The notes under the pieces: model-generated | Told to the model about the DNA's origin: nothing | What the model saw: the letters and a program-made list of their open reading frames with translations, nothing else | Databases searched by the model: none | Position numbers and translations under genes: made by a program | Part shown: positions 35,564-45,313 of the stretch, one piece after another | How positions within the stretch are numbered: the first letter of the stretch is position 1 | Layout: the number at the start of each line of letters is the position of its first letter | NCBI GenBank assembly: GCA_017625775.1 | Contig: JAGAKE010000003.1 | Span: 1 to 64,000, forward strand | Length of the DNA stretch: 64,000 bases | Direction of reading: 5' to 3' | Source: Fibrobacteraceae bacterium | GTDB lineage: Bacteria > Fibrobacterota > Fibrobacteria > Fibrobacterales > Fibrobacteraceae

Positions 35564-36463
35564 ATGAAAATAGCTGTAAAAAATTTGCGTGGAACATTTG
35601 TCTTTCATTTTTTGGCTTTTGTAACGGTTCTTTTTTGGGGAACTAGTTTTGTAAGTACTAAAGTGTTGTTGGAATACGAATTTTCAGCGGTACAAATTTT
35701 TACGATTCGATTTGTTGTTACTTATTTGATTTTGCTTCTAGCTAGTCATCGCAAATTTCGGTGTGAAAATTTAAAACATGAACTGATTTTGTTTATTTGT
35801 GGGATTACAGGTTGCACACTTTATTTCTGGACAGAAAATACGGCGCTTACGCTTTCTTCTTCGAGTAATGTTTCCTTGATTGTTTGTACGAATCCGCTTT
35901 TGATTATGATTTTTGGCGGGATTATTTATAAAACGGAACGCCTTTGTAAACGGCAGGTTTTGGGCTGTCTTGTGACGTTTGTGGGCATGGTGCTTGTGGT
36001 TTTGAATGGTAAGTTTGTTTTGAAGGTTTCTCCTTTGGGCGATTTTCTGGCTTTTGGTTCGGCGTTAGTTTGGACTATTTATTCGCTTGTGATTAAAAAG
36101 TTGAATGGCATTTATTCGACACTTTTTATTACGCGGAAAGTTTTCTTTTATGGTATGCTGACTTCTGTTCCTATAATGTTAGTTGAAAATTCTCAAGTTC
36201 CTTGGAGTAATTTTGCTTTGCCCGTTGTGAGTTTTAATTTCTTATGTCTTACGGTTTTTTCTTCTTTGTTTGGCTATTTGATTTGGAACAAAGTATTGAA
36301 ACAACTTGGAACGGTTTTGGCAAGTAATTACATTTATGCAATTCCTTTGGTGACTATTGTAACGGCGATTCTTGCGCTAGGCGAGCGAATCACTTCTGTA
36401 GCTATATTGGGAGCTTTCGCTATTGTTGCTGGAATGGTTCTTGCTGAAATGAAAAAGAAATGA
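35564..36463 (+). CDS. EamA/DMT-family transporter
   Basis: The 299-residue protein has ten hydrophobic helices in two repeats (TVLFWGTSFVSTKVLL in the first; NYIYAIPLVTIVTAILALGE in the second). The start is set at ATG 35564; a longer frame from 35516 reads through the dispersed repeat and is unlikely. It is not the same as the EamA gene at 11134. Substrate unknown. Confidence 0.88.
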   Translation: MKIAVKNLRGTFVFHFLAFVTVLFWGTSFVSTKVLLEYEFSAVQIFTIRFVVTYLILLLASHRKFRCENLKHELILFICGITGCTLYFWTENTALTLSSSSNVSLIVCTNPLLIMIFGGIIYKTERLCKRQVLGCLVTFVGMVLVVLNGKFVLKVSPLGDFLAFGSALVWTIYSLVIKKLNGIYSTLFITRKVFFYGMLTSVPIMLVENSQVPWSNFALPVVSFNFLCLTVFSSLFGYLIWNKVLKQLGTVLASNYIYAIPLVTIVTAILALGERITSVAILGAFAIVAGMVLAEMKKK

Positions 36464-36590
36464 AAGGGAGGTGCTTTTTTGAGCAAATGTTTTGAGCTAT
36501 GGAAGCAAACAAAGTGCTATCATAAAAAAACAATTTCGTTTTCTGTTTTAATTTCTAGGAAGTTCTTTTAAAATTTTTAACTTTGCTCTT

Positions 36591-37025
36591 ATGAAAAATA
36601 TTTTGGTAATGTGTACTGGAAATATTTGCCGGAGTCCAACGGCTGAATATTTACTTCGCAAAGAATTAGGCCCTGATTACAATGTTCAAAGTGCTGGTTT
36701 GGGTGCTTTAGTAGAACATCCGGCAGAAGAAACGGCTATGAAAGTCGCGGCTAAAAATGGCATTGATATGTCAGCACATAAAGCAAAGCAAGTAACAATG
36801 GATATGTTGAAATGGGCTGATTTAGTTCTTGTAATGGAAGCTGGTCAGCGAGATTCGCTTTTGCAAAAATATCCTTGGCTTGAAGGAAAAGTTTTTAGGT
36901 ATGGTGAATCTGCAAAGGTAGATGTTCCTGACCCTTATCGTAGGCCAGAAAGCGCATTTGTGCTAGCATGGAATTTTATCAAAAAATTTACCCCAGATTG
37001 GGTTGCAAAGATTAAGAACTCATAA
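36591..37025 (+). CDS. wzb: Low-molecular-weight protein tyrosine phosphatase (Wzb-like)
   Basis: The 144-residue enzyme has the P-loop CTGNICRSP near residues 8-16 and the general-acid loop VPDPYR near 115. It dephosphorylates tyrosine residues. It lies 9 bases before the wzc-type kinase gene, so it should be its cognate phosphatase and control exopolysaccharide export. Confidence 0.92.
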   Translation: MKNILVMCTGNICRSPTAEYLLRKELGPDYNVQSAGLGALVEHPAEETAMKVAAKNGIDMSAHKAKQVTMDMLKWADLVLVMEAGQRDSLLQKYPWLEGKVFRYGESAKVDVPDPYRRPESAFVLAWNFIKKFTPDWVAKIKNS

Positions 37026-37034
37026 AGGATTTTT

Positions 37035-39158
37035 ATGGCAGTTGCAAAAAGCAATAAAGACGAAAAGAATGAATTTGTTGAATTAGGTATATCACTTTGG
37101 CAAAATTGGCCAATTGTTTTATTGTGTTGTTTGTTTTCAACTTTGATTGGTCTCTTTGTTGCAGAATGGATTCGTCCGGTTTACGAAGTAAATGCTTTGC
37201 TGCAAATTGAATCAAAGTCAAAGGGTGGAAGTTTGACAGGCGATTTGGGTTCCTTATTTTCTACAGGAACGCCTACGCAAACTGAAATCGAATTGGTTAA
37301 AAGTCGTCGCGTAACTGGCACGGTAGTTGAAGCTCTCGGACTTCGAAATTATGTAGAGCCTATCGGTTTTTTAGATAGAATTTTACATAAGCAAGGGCGC
37401 CTTGAATTAAGCAGTCTTGAAATTCCAAGAGCGATTATCGAGGATCCCGATGATAGGAAAGAACCATGGCTTGTTGTAGCCACCGATAGTCTTCACTTTT
37501 CTTTATTTGATTTTAATGGCAAAGAAATTTTATCCAATTGTGAAGTGGGTAAAGATTACGAAGCTAGTTATACCACATCTCTAGGAACGGCTCCTGTAAA
37601 AATTGCAGCCAGTCGTATGAATGCTGTCGCTGGTCAAAAGTTCGAAATTCAAAAGTTATTCCGTCTAGTTGGTATTGGAAAATTTGAATCGGCTTTTGAT
37701 GTTTCTGAAAAAGGAAAACGCACCGGTATTCTTGAATTTTCATACCAAGATTATTACCCAGATAGAGCTGCTTATGTATTAAATGAAGTCGCTAGGGCTT
37801 ATCAACGTCAGAATGTAGAACAGAGAAGTTTAGAGGCAAAAAGCACTATTGAATTTTTAGAAAATCAGTTGCCTATTGTTCGTGGTAAGTTGGATTCAGC
37901 TGAACAAATTTTAAACCAATATCGTTCTCAAGTGGGTTCTGCTGATATTGCAGCAGAAACGAAAATAGTTCTTGAACGCCAAATGAAACTTCAACAACAA
38001 ATTCTTGAAAATGAACAAAGACGTCAAGCAACGGTTAGACTTTTCCACGAGGAACATCCGACGGTAAAAACTTTAGATGATCAAACGGCAAAGCTCCGTC
38101 AAGAACTTTCTAGGGCTACAGGTCAAGTGAAAAAAATGCCAGAAAAGCAACAGGAAGTTTTACGCTTAACAAGTGATGTAGAATTAAACAAATTGCTTTA
38201 CACCAACATGCTAAATAATATTCAACAATTGCGTTTGGTGGCTGCTGGTGAGGTAGGTTCTGTTCGTATTATTGATGAAGCAGAACCGACTCTTGGTCCA
38301 ATTAAGCCGAAAAAGAATTTAATTCGTATGGCGGCGTTGTTCCTTGGGTTCTGCTTGGCGATAGGAATTATTTCCATTAAGAAACGCTTGCATAGTGGTA
38401 TTAAAGATTCTAAAACGATTGAACGTGAACTTGGTGTTAGTGTTTACGCAAAAGTTCCAAAAGGCGTTCCACATGGAACTCGTGGCACATTGCCTCTTGC
38501 TTTGGCGGCTCCAGATGATGTAGCGGTTGAAGCGCTTCGTACTTTGCGAACCTCTCTTGAGTTTATGATGCTCGATTCTGAAAAAGCAAATGTTATCGCC
38601 TTGTCTGGACTGATTCCTGGGGTTGGAAAGAGTTTCATTTCTGTGAATTTGGCTGTATTGTTTGCGGGAATGGGAAAGAAAGTTGTCTTGATTGATGCTG
38701 ATTTACGTAAAGGTCGCTTGCATAAAGAATTTGGTATGAAACGAGAAAATGGTCTTACCGAGGTTCTTTTAGGTTCAACTTCTCTTGAAGATGCGTTAAA
38801 ACCGACTTCCGTAGAAAATATGGATTTGATCGTTTGCGGTAAAGTTCCGGCAAGCCCTGCTGAATTGCTTGGCTCTTCTCGCTATGCAAAACTCTTGGAA
38901 TCTTTACGTTCTAAATACGATGTAATTATCGTGGATACGCCACCTGTTATGCTTGTAACAGATGCAATGCTTGTTTGTCGTCATGCAGATCAAGCGGTGA
39001 TGGTTGTGGAATACGACAAGCATTCAATTGATGCCATTCGTGAAGGCTTAGAACTCTTTACGAAGGGCGCTCCAGAATCCTTGAATCCTTCTATTGTGAT
39101 TAACAAATATGTTCATAGCAAAAATGATGGCTATGGTTACAAGTACGGAAAATATTGA
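37035..39158 (+). CDS. wzc: Polysaccharide co-polymerase/tyrosine autokinase (Wzc-like)
   Basis: The 707-residue protein has a Wzz domain with two transmembrane segments (about 19-38 and 430-448) around a periplasmic coiled coil (about 265-390). A cytosolic BY-kinase follows: Walker A SGLIPGVGKS near 527-536, Walker A' VVLIDADLRKGR and Walker B VIIVDTPP. The C-terminal tail is a tyrosine cluster (YGYKYGKY) used for autophosphorylation in this family. It regulates chain length and export of an exopolysaccharide. Confidence 0.93.
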   Translation: MAVAKSNKDEKNEFVELGISLWQNWPIVLLCCLFSTLIGLFVAEWIRPVYEVNALLQIESKSKGGSLTGDLGSLFSTGTPTQTEIELVKSRRVTGTVVEALGLRNYVEPIGFLDRILHKQGRLELSSLEIPRAIIEDPDDRKEPWLVVATDSLHFSLFDFNGKEILSNCEVGKDYEASYTTSLGTAPVKIAASRMNAVAGQKFEIQKLFRLVGIGKFESAFDVSEKGKRTGILEFSYQDYYPDRAAYVLNEVARAYQRQNVEQRSLEAKSTIEFLENQLPIVRGKLDSAEQILNQYRSQVGSADIAAETKIVLERQMKLQQQILENEQRRQATVRLFHEEHPTVKTLDDQTAKLRQELSRATGQVKKMPEKQQEVLRLTSDVELNKLLYTNMLNNIQQLRLVAAGEVGSVRIIDEAEPTLGPIKPKKNLIRMAALFLGFCLAIGIISIKKRLHSGIKDSKTIERELGVSVYAKVPKGVPHGTRGTLPLALAAPDDVAVEALRTLRTSLEFMMLDSEKANVIALSGLIPGVGKSFISVNLAVLFAGMGKKVVLIDADLRKGRLHKEFGMKRENGLTEVLLGSTSLEDALKPTSVENMDLIVCGKVPASPAELLGSSRYAKLLESLRSKYDVIIVDTPPVMLVTDAMLVCRHADQAVMVVEYDKHSIDAIREGLELFTKGAPESLNPSIVINKYVHSKNDGYGYKYGKY

Positions 39159-39168
39159 GGTTTTTAAA

Positions 39169-40290
39169 ATGCGTCATTTATCTACAATTGCAATTCTATT
39201 TTTCGCTTTATTATGTTCTGGGTGTTTTCTTTCGCCACAAATGCGAATGTCAGAACCAGCAGATTCTGCTGAATTTGCCGGAGTAAAAGTCTTCTTGCAT
39301 CCGTTCGAAGAATCTTTAAATATGGCAACGACGTCAAACGATTCTGCACAACCATCTAATGCAGATGTTTCAGAATTACTTGTGGATTCAGTGCCTGCTT
39401 TAGATTATAGAATAGGTCCTTTAGATATGGTTCAAGTGGTCGTTTGGGAACACCCTGAATTAACTTCTCCAATGGGTGAATACCAGCCAGCCGGTCAAAA
39501 AGTAACGACTGACGGCAAACTCTTTTACCCATACGCTGGCGAAATTTCTGTGGTTGGAATGACGGCTCAAGAACTTCGCGAAGAATTAACAAAGCGCCTG
39601 TCTGATAAAATTTTGACAAACCCTCAAGTTGATGTGCGAGTTACTGGCTACAATAGTTTAAAAGCTTTTGTTTCTGGTGAAGTGAAAAAACCAGGGTATG
39701 TTTTCTTAAAAGAAGAACCGCTAACTCTTCCTTCAGCTTTAGCTGAAGTGGGTGGCTTAAACCCAACAGCAGATGCGTCACACATTCAACTTCGTCGTGG
39801 CGATAAAACTTATACGATTGATTACTATGGAGCATTCCGTTCAAAACTTCCGTTAGATAGGTTGTTGTTGCAGCCAGGCGATCAACTTTGGGTTCCTTCT
39901 TTAGATATGCAAAAAGTTTATGTAATGGGCGAAGTAGCTAAAACTTCTGCCATTAGTTTGCGAGCTGGGCAATTAAGCTTGGTAGATGCTCTTGCAACTG
40001 CGGGAGGTTTACAAGTAACTACTGCTTCAGCTTCTTCTATTTATGTGATTCGCAATACAAATGAATCTCAAATTGATGTGTTCCACTTAAATGGAAAGAA
40101 TGCTCTTGCTTTAGCGTTAGCCGATAGGTTTGCTTTGCAGCCAAGAGATATTGTTTATGTGGATGCTTCTGGACTTGCAACATGGAATCGCCTAATCACA
40201 CAGATTCTTCCTACCGTACAGACCATTTACTATGGAGTCTTAACGGGTAAGAATTTTGATTCATGGCAACAAACATGGGGAGATAGATAA
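39169..40290 (+). CDS. wza: Polysaccharide export outer-membrane lipoprotein (Wza-like)
   Basis: The 373-residue protein starts at ATG 39169 with TGAGG 8 bases upstream; the longer frame from 39109 would run into wzc. A lipobox CSGC is visible near 15-18. The Poly_export domain (DYRIGPLDMVQVVVWEHPE) is followed by SLBB repeats (AFVSGEVKKPGYVFL; VYVMGEVAKTSAISLRAG). It forms the outer-membrane export pore. It is co-transcribed with wzc and overlaps manC by 1 base. Confidence 0.92.
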   Translation: MRHLSTIAILFFALLCSGCFLSPQMRMSEPADSAEFAGVKVFLHPFEESLNMATTSNDSAQPSNADVSELLVDSVPALDYRIGPLDMVQVVVWEHPELTSPMGEYQPAGQKVTTDGKLFYPYAGEISVVGMTAQELREELTKRLSDKILTNPQVDVRVTGYNSLKAFVSGEVKKPGYVFLKEEPLTLPSALAEVGGLNPTADASHIQLRRGDKTYTIDYYGAFRSKLPLDRLLLQPGDQLWVPSLDMQKVYVMGEVAKTSAISLRAGQLSLVDALATAGGLQVTTASASSIYVIRNTNESQIDVFHLNGKNALALALADRFALQPRDIVYVDASGLATWNRLITQILPTVQTIYYGVLTGKNFDSWQQTWGDR

Positions 40291-41660
40291 TGATTAACTT
40301 GATTCTTTGCGGTGGCTCAGGAACGCGCCTTTGGCCGGTTAGTCGCACTTTAATGCCGAAACAATTTGCTCCATTGTTTGACGGATCCTCTTTGTTCCGT
40401 CGCACTGTGAAAATGAATTCTTCGGTTTGTAAGCAACAATATATTGTAAGTAATGCAGACCAATATTTTCTAGCAAAAGATCAGTTAGAAACAGAAAAAA
40501 TTTTTAATGCAAAGTTTTTGCTTGAACCTGTTGGGCGTAACACAGCACCGGCAATTGCTCTTGCTTGTCTTTCTTTAGATAAAGATGACATTGTGCTTGT
40601 TTCTCCTTCAGACCATGTGATTCGAAAGCAAGATGCATACAGAAAAGTTCTTGCTCGCGCCGAAGAATTAGCTTCTTCTGGTTATCTTGTTACCTTTGGT
40701 ATTACGCCAACAACTCCTGAAACTGGTTATGGTTACATTGAAGCCGAAGGCGAAAAAGTTTTGCGCTTTGTAGAAAAACCAGATCGTGCTACGGCGGAAA
40801 AATATCTTTTGGCGGGCAACTTCTATTGGAATAGTGGAATTTTCTGCTTTAAAGTTTCAACTTTTTTGAGCGAGTTAGAAAAACATTCTCCTGAAATTTT
40901 AAAAGCATCTCGTGAAGCTTTTGCAAAAGCAGAAACAGAATGTCCTGTGAGAATTCCTCTTGAAGCGATGTCTGCAATTCCTGCTGATTCCATTGATTAT
41001 GCGGTAATGGAAAAGTCAGACAAGGTGATGGTTGTTCCAAGCGATATTGGTTGGTCTGATTTAGGTTCGTTTGACGCCCTTCATAGTGAATACCCATTAG
41101 ATGAAAACGGCAATAATATTAATTCAAAACATATTGCTGTAAATACCAAGAATTCTTTGGTGATGGGATCTCAACGAGCTATTGCGACAATTGATCTTGA
41201 ACAAATGTTGATAGTAGATACTCCGGACGCTCTTCTTGTAGCTCCACTATCTAGTAGTCAAAAAGTAAAAGCTGTTGTTGAATCTTTAAATGCTTCCGGT
41301 TCAGATTTGACAAAGGTTCCGCAAACAGTAAATCGCCCATGGGGAACTTATTCTGTCTTAGAATCAAGCGACCGCTATAAAATGAAACGCATTGTAGTAA
41401 AACCGGGCAAGCGCTTGAGTTTGCAAAAACATTTGCATCGTTCAGAACATTGGGTGGTTATAAGCGGAACGGCAACGGTTACTGTTGGCGATAAAGTTTT
41501 TCTTGTTCGACCTAATGAATCCACCTACATTCCTGCAGGTGAAGTTCACCGCTTGCAGAACGAAGGTAAATTGCCGCTTGTGATTGTTGAAATTCAGGTG
41601 GGAGAATATACTGGAGAAGACGATATTATTCGTGTTGAAGACGATTTTAATCGTTCCTAA
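40290..41660 (+). CDS. manC: Mannose-1-phosphate guanylyltransferase / mannose-6-phosphate isomerase
   Basis: The 456-residue protein makes GDP-mannose. The nucleotidyltransferase domain has GGSGTRLWPVSR near 8-19, EPVGRNTAPA near 78-87 and FVEKPD near 159. The C-terminal cupin (KRLSLQKHLHRSEHWVV, then IPAGEVHRL) matches the isomerase half of bifunctional ManC/AlgA. The start overlaps the wza stop as TAATG. The substrate supply fits the export genes upstream. Confidence 0.94.
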   Translation: MINLILCGGSGTRLWPVSRTLMPKQFAPLFDGSSLFRRTVKMNSSVCKQQYIVSNADQYFLAKDQLETEKIFNAKFLLEPVGRNTAPAIALACLSLDKDDIVLVSPSDHVIRKQDAYRKVLARAEELASSGYLVTFGITPTTPETGYGYIEAEGEKVLRFVEKPDRATAEKYLLAGNFYWNSGIFCFKVSTFLSELEKHSPEILKASREAFAKAETECPVRIPLEAMSAIPADSIDYAVMEKSDKVMVVPSDIGWSDLGSFDALHSEYPLDENGNNINSKHIAVNTKNSLVMGSQRAIATIDLEQMLIVDTPDALLVAPLSSSQKVKAVVESLNASGSDLTKVPQTVNRPWGTYSVLESSDRYKMKRIVVKPGKRLSLQKHLHRSEHWVVISGTATVTVGDKVFLVRPNESTYIPAGEVHRLQNEGKLPLVIVEIQVGEYTGEDDIIRVEDDFNRS

Positions 41661-41671
41661 TTTATCTGAGC

Positions 41672-41708
41672 AAAAAAAATCCAGTTCGTAAGAACTGGAT
41701 TTTTTTTA
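41672..41708. terminator. Bidirectional terminator between manC and pheS
   Basis: A perfect 9-bp stem, ATCCAGTTC (41679-41687) and GAACTGGAT (41692-41700), closes on a GTAA tetraloop. It has an A8 run on the left and a T8 run on the right. It serves the convergent manC and pheS genes. Confidence 0.93.
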
Positions 41709-41718
41709 TAAAGAAATT

Positions 41719-42741
41719 TTAGAATTGTTCCAAGAAACGCTGATCGTTAGATGTCAGTAAGGAAATTTCAGGAATAGAATGGCGCAACATAGCGATTCGG
41801 TCTAGACCAAAGCCAAAAGCGAATCCTGTGTATTTTTCCGGATCAATGCCACAATTTTTAAATACGTTTGGATCTACAGAACCACAACCACCGATTTCCA
41901 TCCAGCCGGTTCCTTTGCAACGACGACAACCTTTTCCGCCGCAGAAAACGCAAGATACGTCCATTTCTGCTGATGGTTCCGTGAATGGGAAAAAACTCGG
42001 ACGGAAACGAGTCTTAACGCCTTCGCCAAAAAGTTTGTTCATGAATAATTGTAAAACGCCTTTTAAATGCGCAAAAGAAATATTTTCATCAACAACCAAA
42101 CCTTCACATTGCTGGAACATTGGAGCGTGTGTTGCATCATTATCAACGCGGAAAACATGCCCTGGTGCAATCATGCGGAATGGTGGCTTATGAGTTTCCA
42201 TGTAATGAATTTGCGTGCCGGAAGTGTGAGAACGCAATACAACACCTTCGTCCATATAGAATGTGTCTTGCATATCACGGCTTGGGTGATCTGGAGGAGT
42301 ATTCAAAGCTTCGAAATTGTACCAATCGGTTTCAATGTCGCGGCCAAAGTCCACTTCAAATCCCATCTGAGCAAAAAAGTCAATGATTTCTTCACGGATA
42401 TCGTAAAGTGGGTGAGTGCTACCAACAGGAATTCCGTTGCCTGGTAGTGAAATATCTACGTAGCCTTCTGAAAGTTTTTTGTTCAGTTCTGCTTCTTTTG
42501 CAGTAGCAATTGCAGATTCAATTTTTTCAGCAACAAAAGCTTTGAGTTCATTCACCAATTTTCCATAGGCAGGGCGTTCTTCTGCAGGAAGCGATCCCAT
42601 TTGTTTTAACAAATCGGTTACTAAACCTTTTTTGCCTAAGTACTTTACGCGCAAGGAATCAACAGCCTCTTTTTGAGTTAGGTCTGTTGCAGAAAGTTCA
42701 TTTTCAAAAGCAGCTTTCAAGCTATTCATATTTTCATTCAT
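41719..42741 (-). CDS. pheS: Phenylalanyl-tRNA synthetase alpha subunit
   Basis: The 340-residue class II synthetase has an N-terminal coiled coil (1-80) and the catalytic core with GIPVGSTHPL, DYxxF-type motifs and the motif 3 stretch FGFGLDRIAML. The Cys-rich loop CVFCGGKGCRRCKGTGW near 264-280 occurs in homologues from several phyla. pheT is not in the window. Met1 and Met5 are both possible starts. Confidence 0.95.
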   Translation of the reverse strand: MNENMNSLKAAFENELSATDLTQKEAVDSLRVKYLGKKGLVTDLLKQMGSLPAEERPAYGKLVNELKAFVAEKIESAIATAKEAELNKKLSEGYVDISLPGNGIPVGSTHPLYDIREEIIDFFAQMGFEVDFGRDIETDWYNFEALNTPPDHPSRDMQDTFYMDEGVVLRSHTSGTQIHYMETHKPPFRMIAPGHVFRVDNDATHAPMFQQCEGLVVDENISFAHLKGVLQLFMNKLFGEGVKTRFRPSFFPFTEPSAEMDVSCVFCGGKGCRRCKGTGWMEIGGCGSVDPNVFKNCGIDPEKYTGFAFGFGLDRIAMLRHSIPEISLLTSNDQRFLEQF

Positions 42742-42761
42742 AGAAACAATTTTAGAAAATT

Positions 42762-43943
42762 TTAACGCTCTTGACTTGTGTGAAATAAAACAGGGCCGAA
42801 TTTCCCCGATTCCTCTGTATGTAAAATTAAATCGCCTTCTTCACTAAATTTCTTTTGATGGCCAAATCGTTCTCCATCTTTATAATTCAGACTATCCTTT
42901 AGTTGCCCATTTGGGTGGTAATTTAACCAAACACCATGAGGTTTCCCATTTTTGAATGTTCCTTCAGAAGCAAGTTTTTCTGAAGGTTGTAAGTAATAGA
43001 TTTTTTGAGAAGTTAATGTATCTAAATGCCAATTTTCTTCATAGCGAAGATTCTTTTCAAAATCAAAACGAGTTAATGTGCTATCCAGTTTATTTTCTTT
43101 GAATAATGAGTCTGAGCAATGAACCCATTTCTGATTTAAAAAGCAAAAACCAGAGATTTTTCCAGAGCCATTTTCAAATCTTGTGGAAGTAAGCGTGTCT
43201 CCAAAAGAAGATAGTGTTATCCATTCCAAATGTCGCTTACCATTTTTCCAATGTTCTTTTCGTTGCAATTTTCCATTTGCAAAATAAATAAGTCGAACTC
43301 CGTCTAGTATTCCTTGTTTATAGAATTCTTCTGCTTTTAAATTCCCGCCAGGATAATACCGCCTAGATTTTCCATTTTTTATTCCCCAAGCACAATCATA
43401 TTCTTCTGATAATTTTCCATTTTCTGAATAAAATTTTCGAAATCCGTTTTGGCTAGAAACAAAACAAGAATTTTCTTCTTGAAGATTTCCGTTTTTATGC
43501 CAGGTTTTCCAAACCCCAACAGAAGAATCATTTTTAAAATGTTTTTCAAAATGCAAACCTCCAGAAAAGTGAAACTCTTGCCAAGTTCCTACTTTATTTC
43601 CCATGTCATAAAAAGATTTTGAATGTTTTCTTTTATCGACAAAAAAAGTTGTTACTTCTCCATCTAATACGCCGTTTTTATAGGTTCCTTTGGCGATTAC
43701 ATTGCCATGCACATCCCATCGAATAAATTCTCCATGAGGTTCATTTTTCCGATATGGAATTTCGTATTCTTGGATTCCATTATTGTACCAAGTGGCCTCT
43801 TTTCGAATCGTTCCATCGGATAAAGTCCAAAAAGACACTTTTTTTTGCCCATTTGTATGGTATTCAGTAATCTTTTCAACAGGCTTTTCAAAGCAACCAA
43901 CTAAAAAGACAAAAGAAAAGAATAAAAAAAGAATTCTAGGCAT
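42762..43943 (-). CDS. YwqK/MORN-like repeat lipoprotein
   Basis: The 393-residue protein starts at ATG 43943, which gives a clean lipoprotein signal (FLVGC, Cys17); the longer frame to 43997 overlaps the divergent gene. Most of it consists of degenerate 22-25 residue repeats of the type W-x-N-G-x(4)-Y-x-N-G-x-(L/V)-x-G (for example YHTNGQKK, YKNGVLDGE, YHPNGQLKDSLNYKDGERFG). Such repeats form beta-solenoids on the cell surface. Role unknown. A second, shorter relative is encoded at 59517. Confidence 0.8.
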   Translation of the reverse strand: MPRILFLFFSFVFLVGCFEKPVEKITEYHTNGQKKVSFWTLSDGTIRKEATWYNNGIQEYEIPYRKNEPHGEFIRWDVHGNVIAKGTYKNGVLDGEVTTFFVDKRKHSKSFYDMGNKVGTWQEFHFSGGLHFEKHFKNDSSVGVWKTWHKNGNLQEENSCFVSSQNGFRKFYSENGKLSEEYDCAWGIKNGKSRRYYPGGNLKAEEFYKQGILDGVRLIYFANGKLQRKEHWKNGKRHLEWITLSSFGDTLTSTRFENGSGKISGFCFLNQKWVHCSDSLFKENKLDSTLTRFDFEKNLRYEENWHLDTLTSQKIYYLQPSEKLASEGTFKNGKPHGVWLNYHPNGQLKDSLNYKDGERFGHQKKFSEEGDLILHTEESGKFGPVLFHTSQER

Positions 43944-43976
43944 ACGGGATAAGGTAGAAAAAAGTATTTTCTCTAT

Positions 43977-44765
43977 GTGAACGAAAATAAAAAACAAGAA
44001 TCCTCCTCGCTTTGGCGGCAGTCTATTCGGGCTCCGTTAATTCTTATTGTTTTGTTGACGACTTTTGCGTTGACCATTTTGTTTTATTTTTCCCAAGACA
44101 GAAATGGGGAAGTTTATGCTCGTTACATAGAAACTCTTTCGGAGTATAAATTTTTAGACGCTCGTTTGCAATTAGAAATGGATAGAGTTCGCTATAACGA
44201 TAAAGGGGACTCTTCTGCTATAGAATCAGGAATCATGAGCCTTCGAGAAATTGTGGTTTCTGTTTCAACTTCAATAGAAACTTTCCGAAGTGCTGGTGAT
44301 TGGATGCCGCCTTATTCTCAGGTAGATGCTTTTGAAAGAGAAGTTTTAAATAAAATTTCATTAATGCGGCGCTACTTAAAGGAACGTAGAATTTGGATTC
44401 AAGAATGGAATGCTCTATCTTCTGAAATTTGGCAATCGCCATCTTCAAGGACAGAAGAAATTTTTGAAATATTAGAAGCGGCTCGTTTTGAATCAATCGC
44501 CTTAGATTCTATGCCTAAAGGCTTGTCAAAAGAATTGTCTTTACGCCTTCAAGAACTCTTGCAAAAAAATAGAGAACACTCTCGAATTTGGAATCGTCTT
44601 GAATATAGTCGGGCTTCGTTATTTGCAGAAGATTTAATCTTGTCTTTTAAAGCAAGAGAACTAGTTATGCAGGAACGCAGAGCAATGCTTTCTTTAATAT
44701 TCTATCTTTGTTCTCTAGCCATGCTGTTAATGGCGTTATTGCTTTATGTTCGGGTGAAACGATGA
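43977..44765 (+). CDS. Membrane protein with a periplasmic helical domain
   Basis: The 262-residue protein starts at GTG 43977. It has a transmembrane helix near 17-40, about 190 residues of amphipathic helix with heptad-like spacing, and a second transmembrane helix near 236-257. The layout resembles a four-helix-bundle sensor, as in chemoreceptors, but no cytoplasmic signalling domain follows. It is first of three overlapping genes (next starts ATGA). Function unknown. Confidence 0.7.
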   Translation: MNENKKQESSSLWRQSIRAPLILIVLLTTFALTILFYFSQDRNGEVYARYIETLSEYKFLDARLQLEMDRVRYNDKGDSSAIESGIMSLREIVVSVSTSIETFRSAGDWMPPYSQVDAFEREVLNKISLMRRYLKERRIWIQEWNALSSEIWQSPSSRTEEIFEILEAARFESIALDSMPKGLSKELSLRLQELLQKNREHSRIWNRLEYSRASLFAEDLILSFKARELVMQERRAMLSLIFYLCSLAMLLMALLLYVRVKR

Positions 44766-45313
44766 TTTTTAATAAACCGCGGCGAATGCCTTATGCTTTA
44801 CAGTTATTGTTTTTAGGAATTGGAATTTTTATTTCCATTACATTATTTGCACAAGTTCGTCCATTATTTTACTCGGTTCTAAATTCTTCAGATGAATTTG
44901 TTTTTTATGGAGCGCCAAGCTATATTGCAGAAAAAGAATGGACTGTAGGGCGATTACTTCCATGGGTAGATTCCAGAGCGAGATTACGATTCAATTTACA
45001 TGGTGATGATTCAGCCTATTTTTATCTCTACCTTCCGCAAGAAGAACTTGTGAACCTTTCTTATTGGTTTCCAATGAATATGCAAAGTGATGGTTCTGTT
45101 TCTGTCACTCATTCAGAAATTCATTGCGTTCGTATTTCTAAAAGTGAATGGGTCATTTCAGAAATAGTGTCTTCACATGGAAAAATTTCAGCTGATACTT
45201 TATATGCTTATCACTTGCGAACTTTGATTATGTCTTTGTTTTGGGGCCTAGGATTTTTAGGGCTTTCTGTGTTTTTCCTGTGTTCTCTTTTGCGATCCAT
45301 TCGATGGCGTTAA
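44762..45313 (+). CDS. Membrane protein, unknown function
   Basis: The 183-residue protein starts at ATG 44762, which overlaps the previous stop as ATGA. Two hydrophobic helices (about 9-30 and 155-178) flank a periplasmic beta-rich domain (residues 40-150, including DEFVFYGAPSY and DSAYFYLYLP). The family is not recognised. Coupled translation suggests it works in a complex with the protein encoded before it. Confidence 0.7.
   Translation: MIFNKPRRMPYALQLLFLGIGIFISITLFAQVRPLFYSVLNSSDEFVFYGAPSYIAEKEWTVGRLLPWVDSRARLRFNLHGDDSAYFYLYLPQEELVNLSYWFPMNMQSDGSVSVTHSEIHCVRISKSEWVISEIVSSHGKISADTLYAYHLRTLIMSLFWGLGFLGLSVFFLCSLLRSIRWR

Noticed and set aside
41932-41990. Zinc-like Cys loop in PheS as a novelty
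   Set aside because: To my knowledge several phyla have a similar CxxC-GxGC-xxC insert, so it is not unusual.
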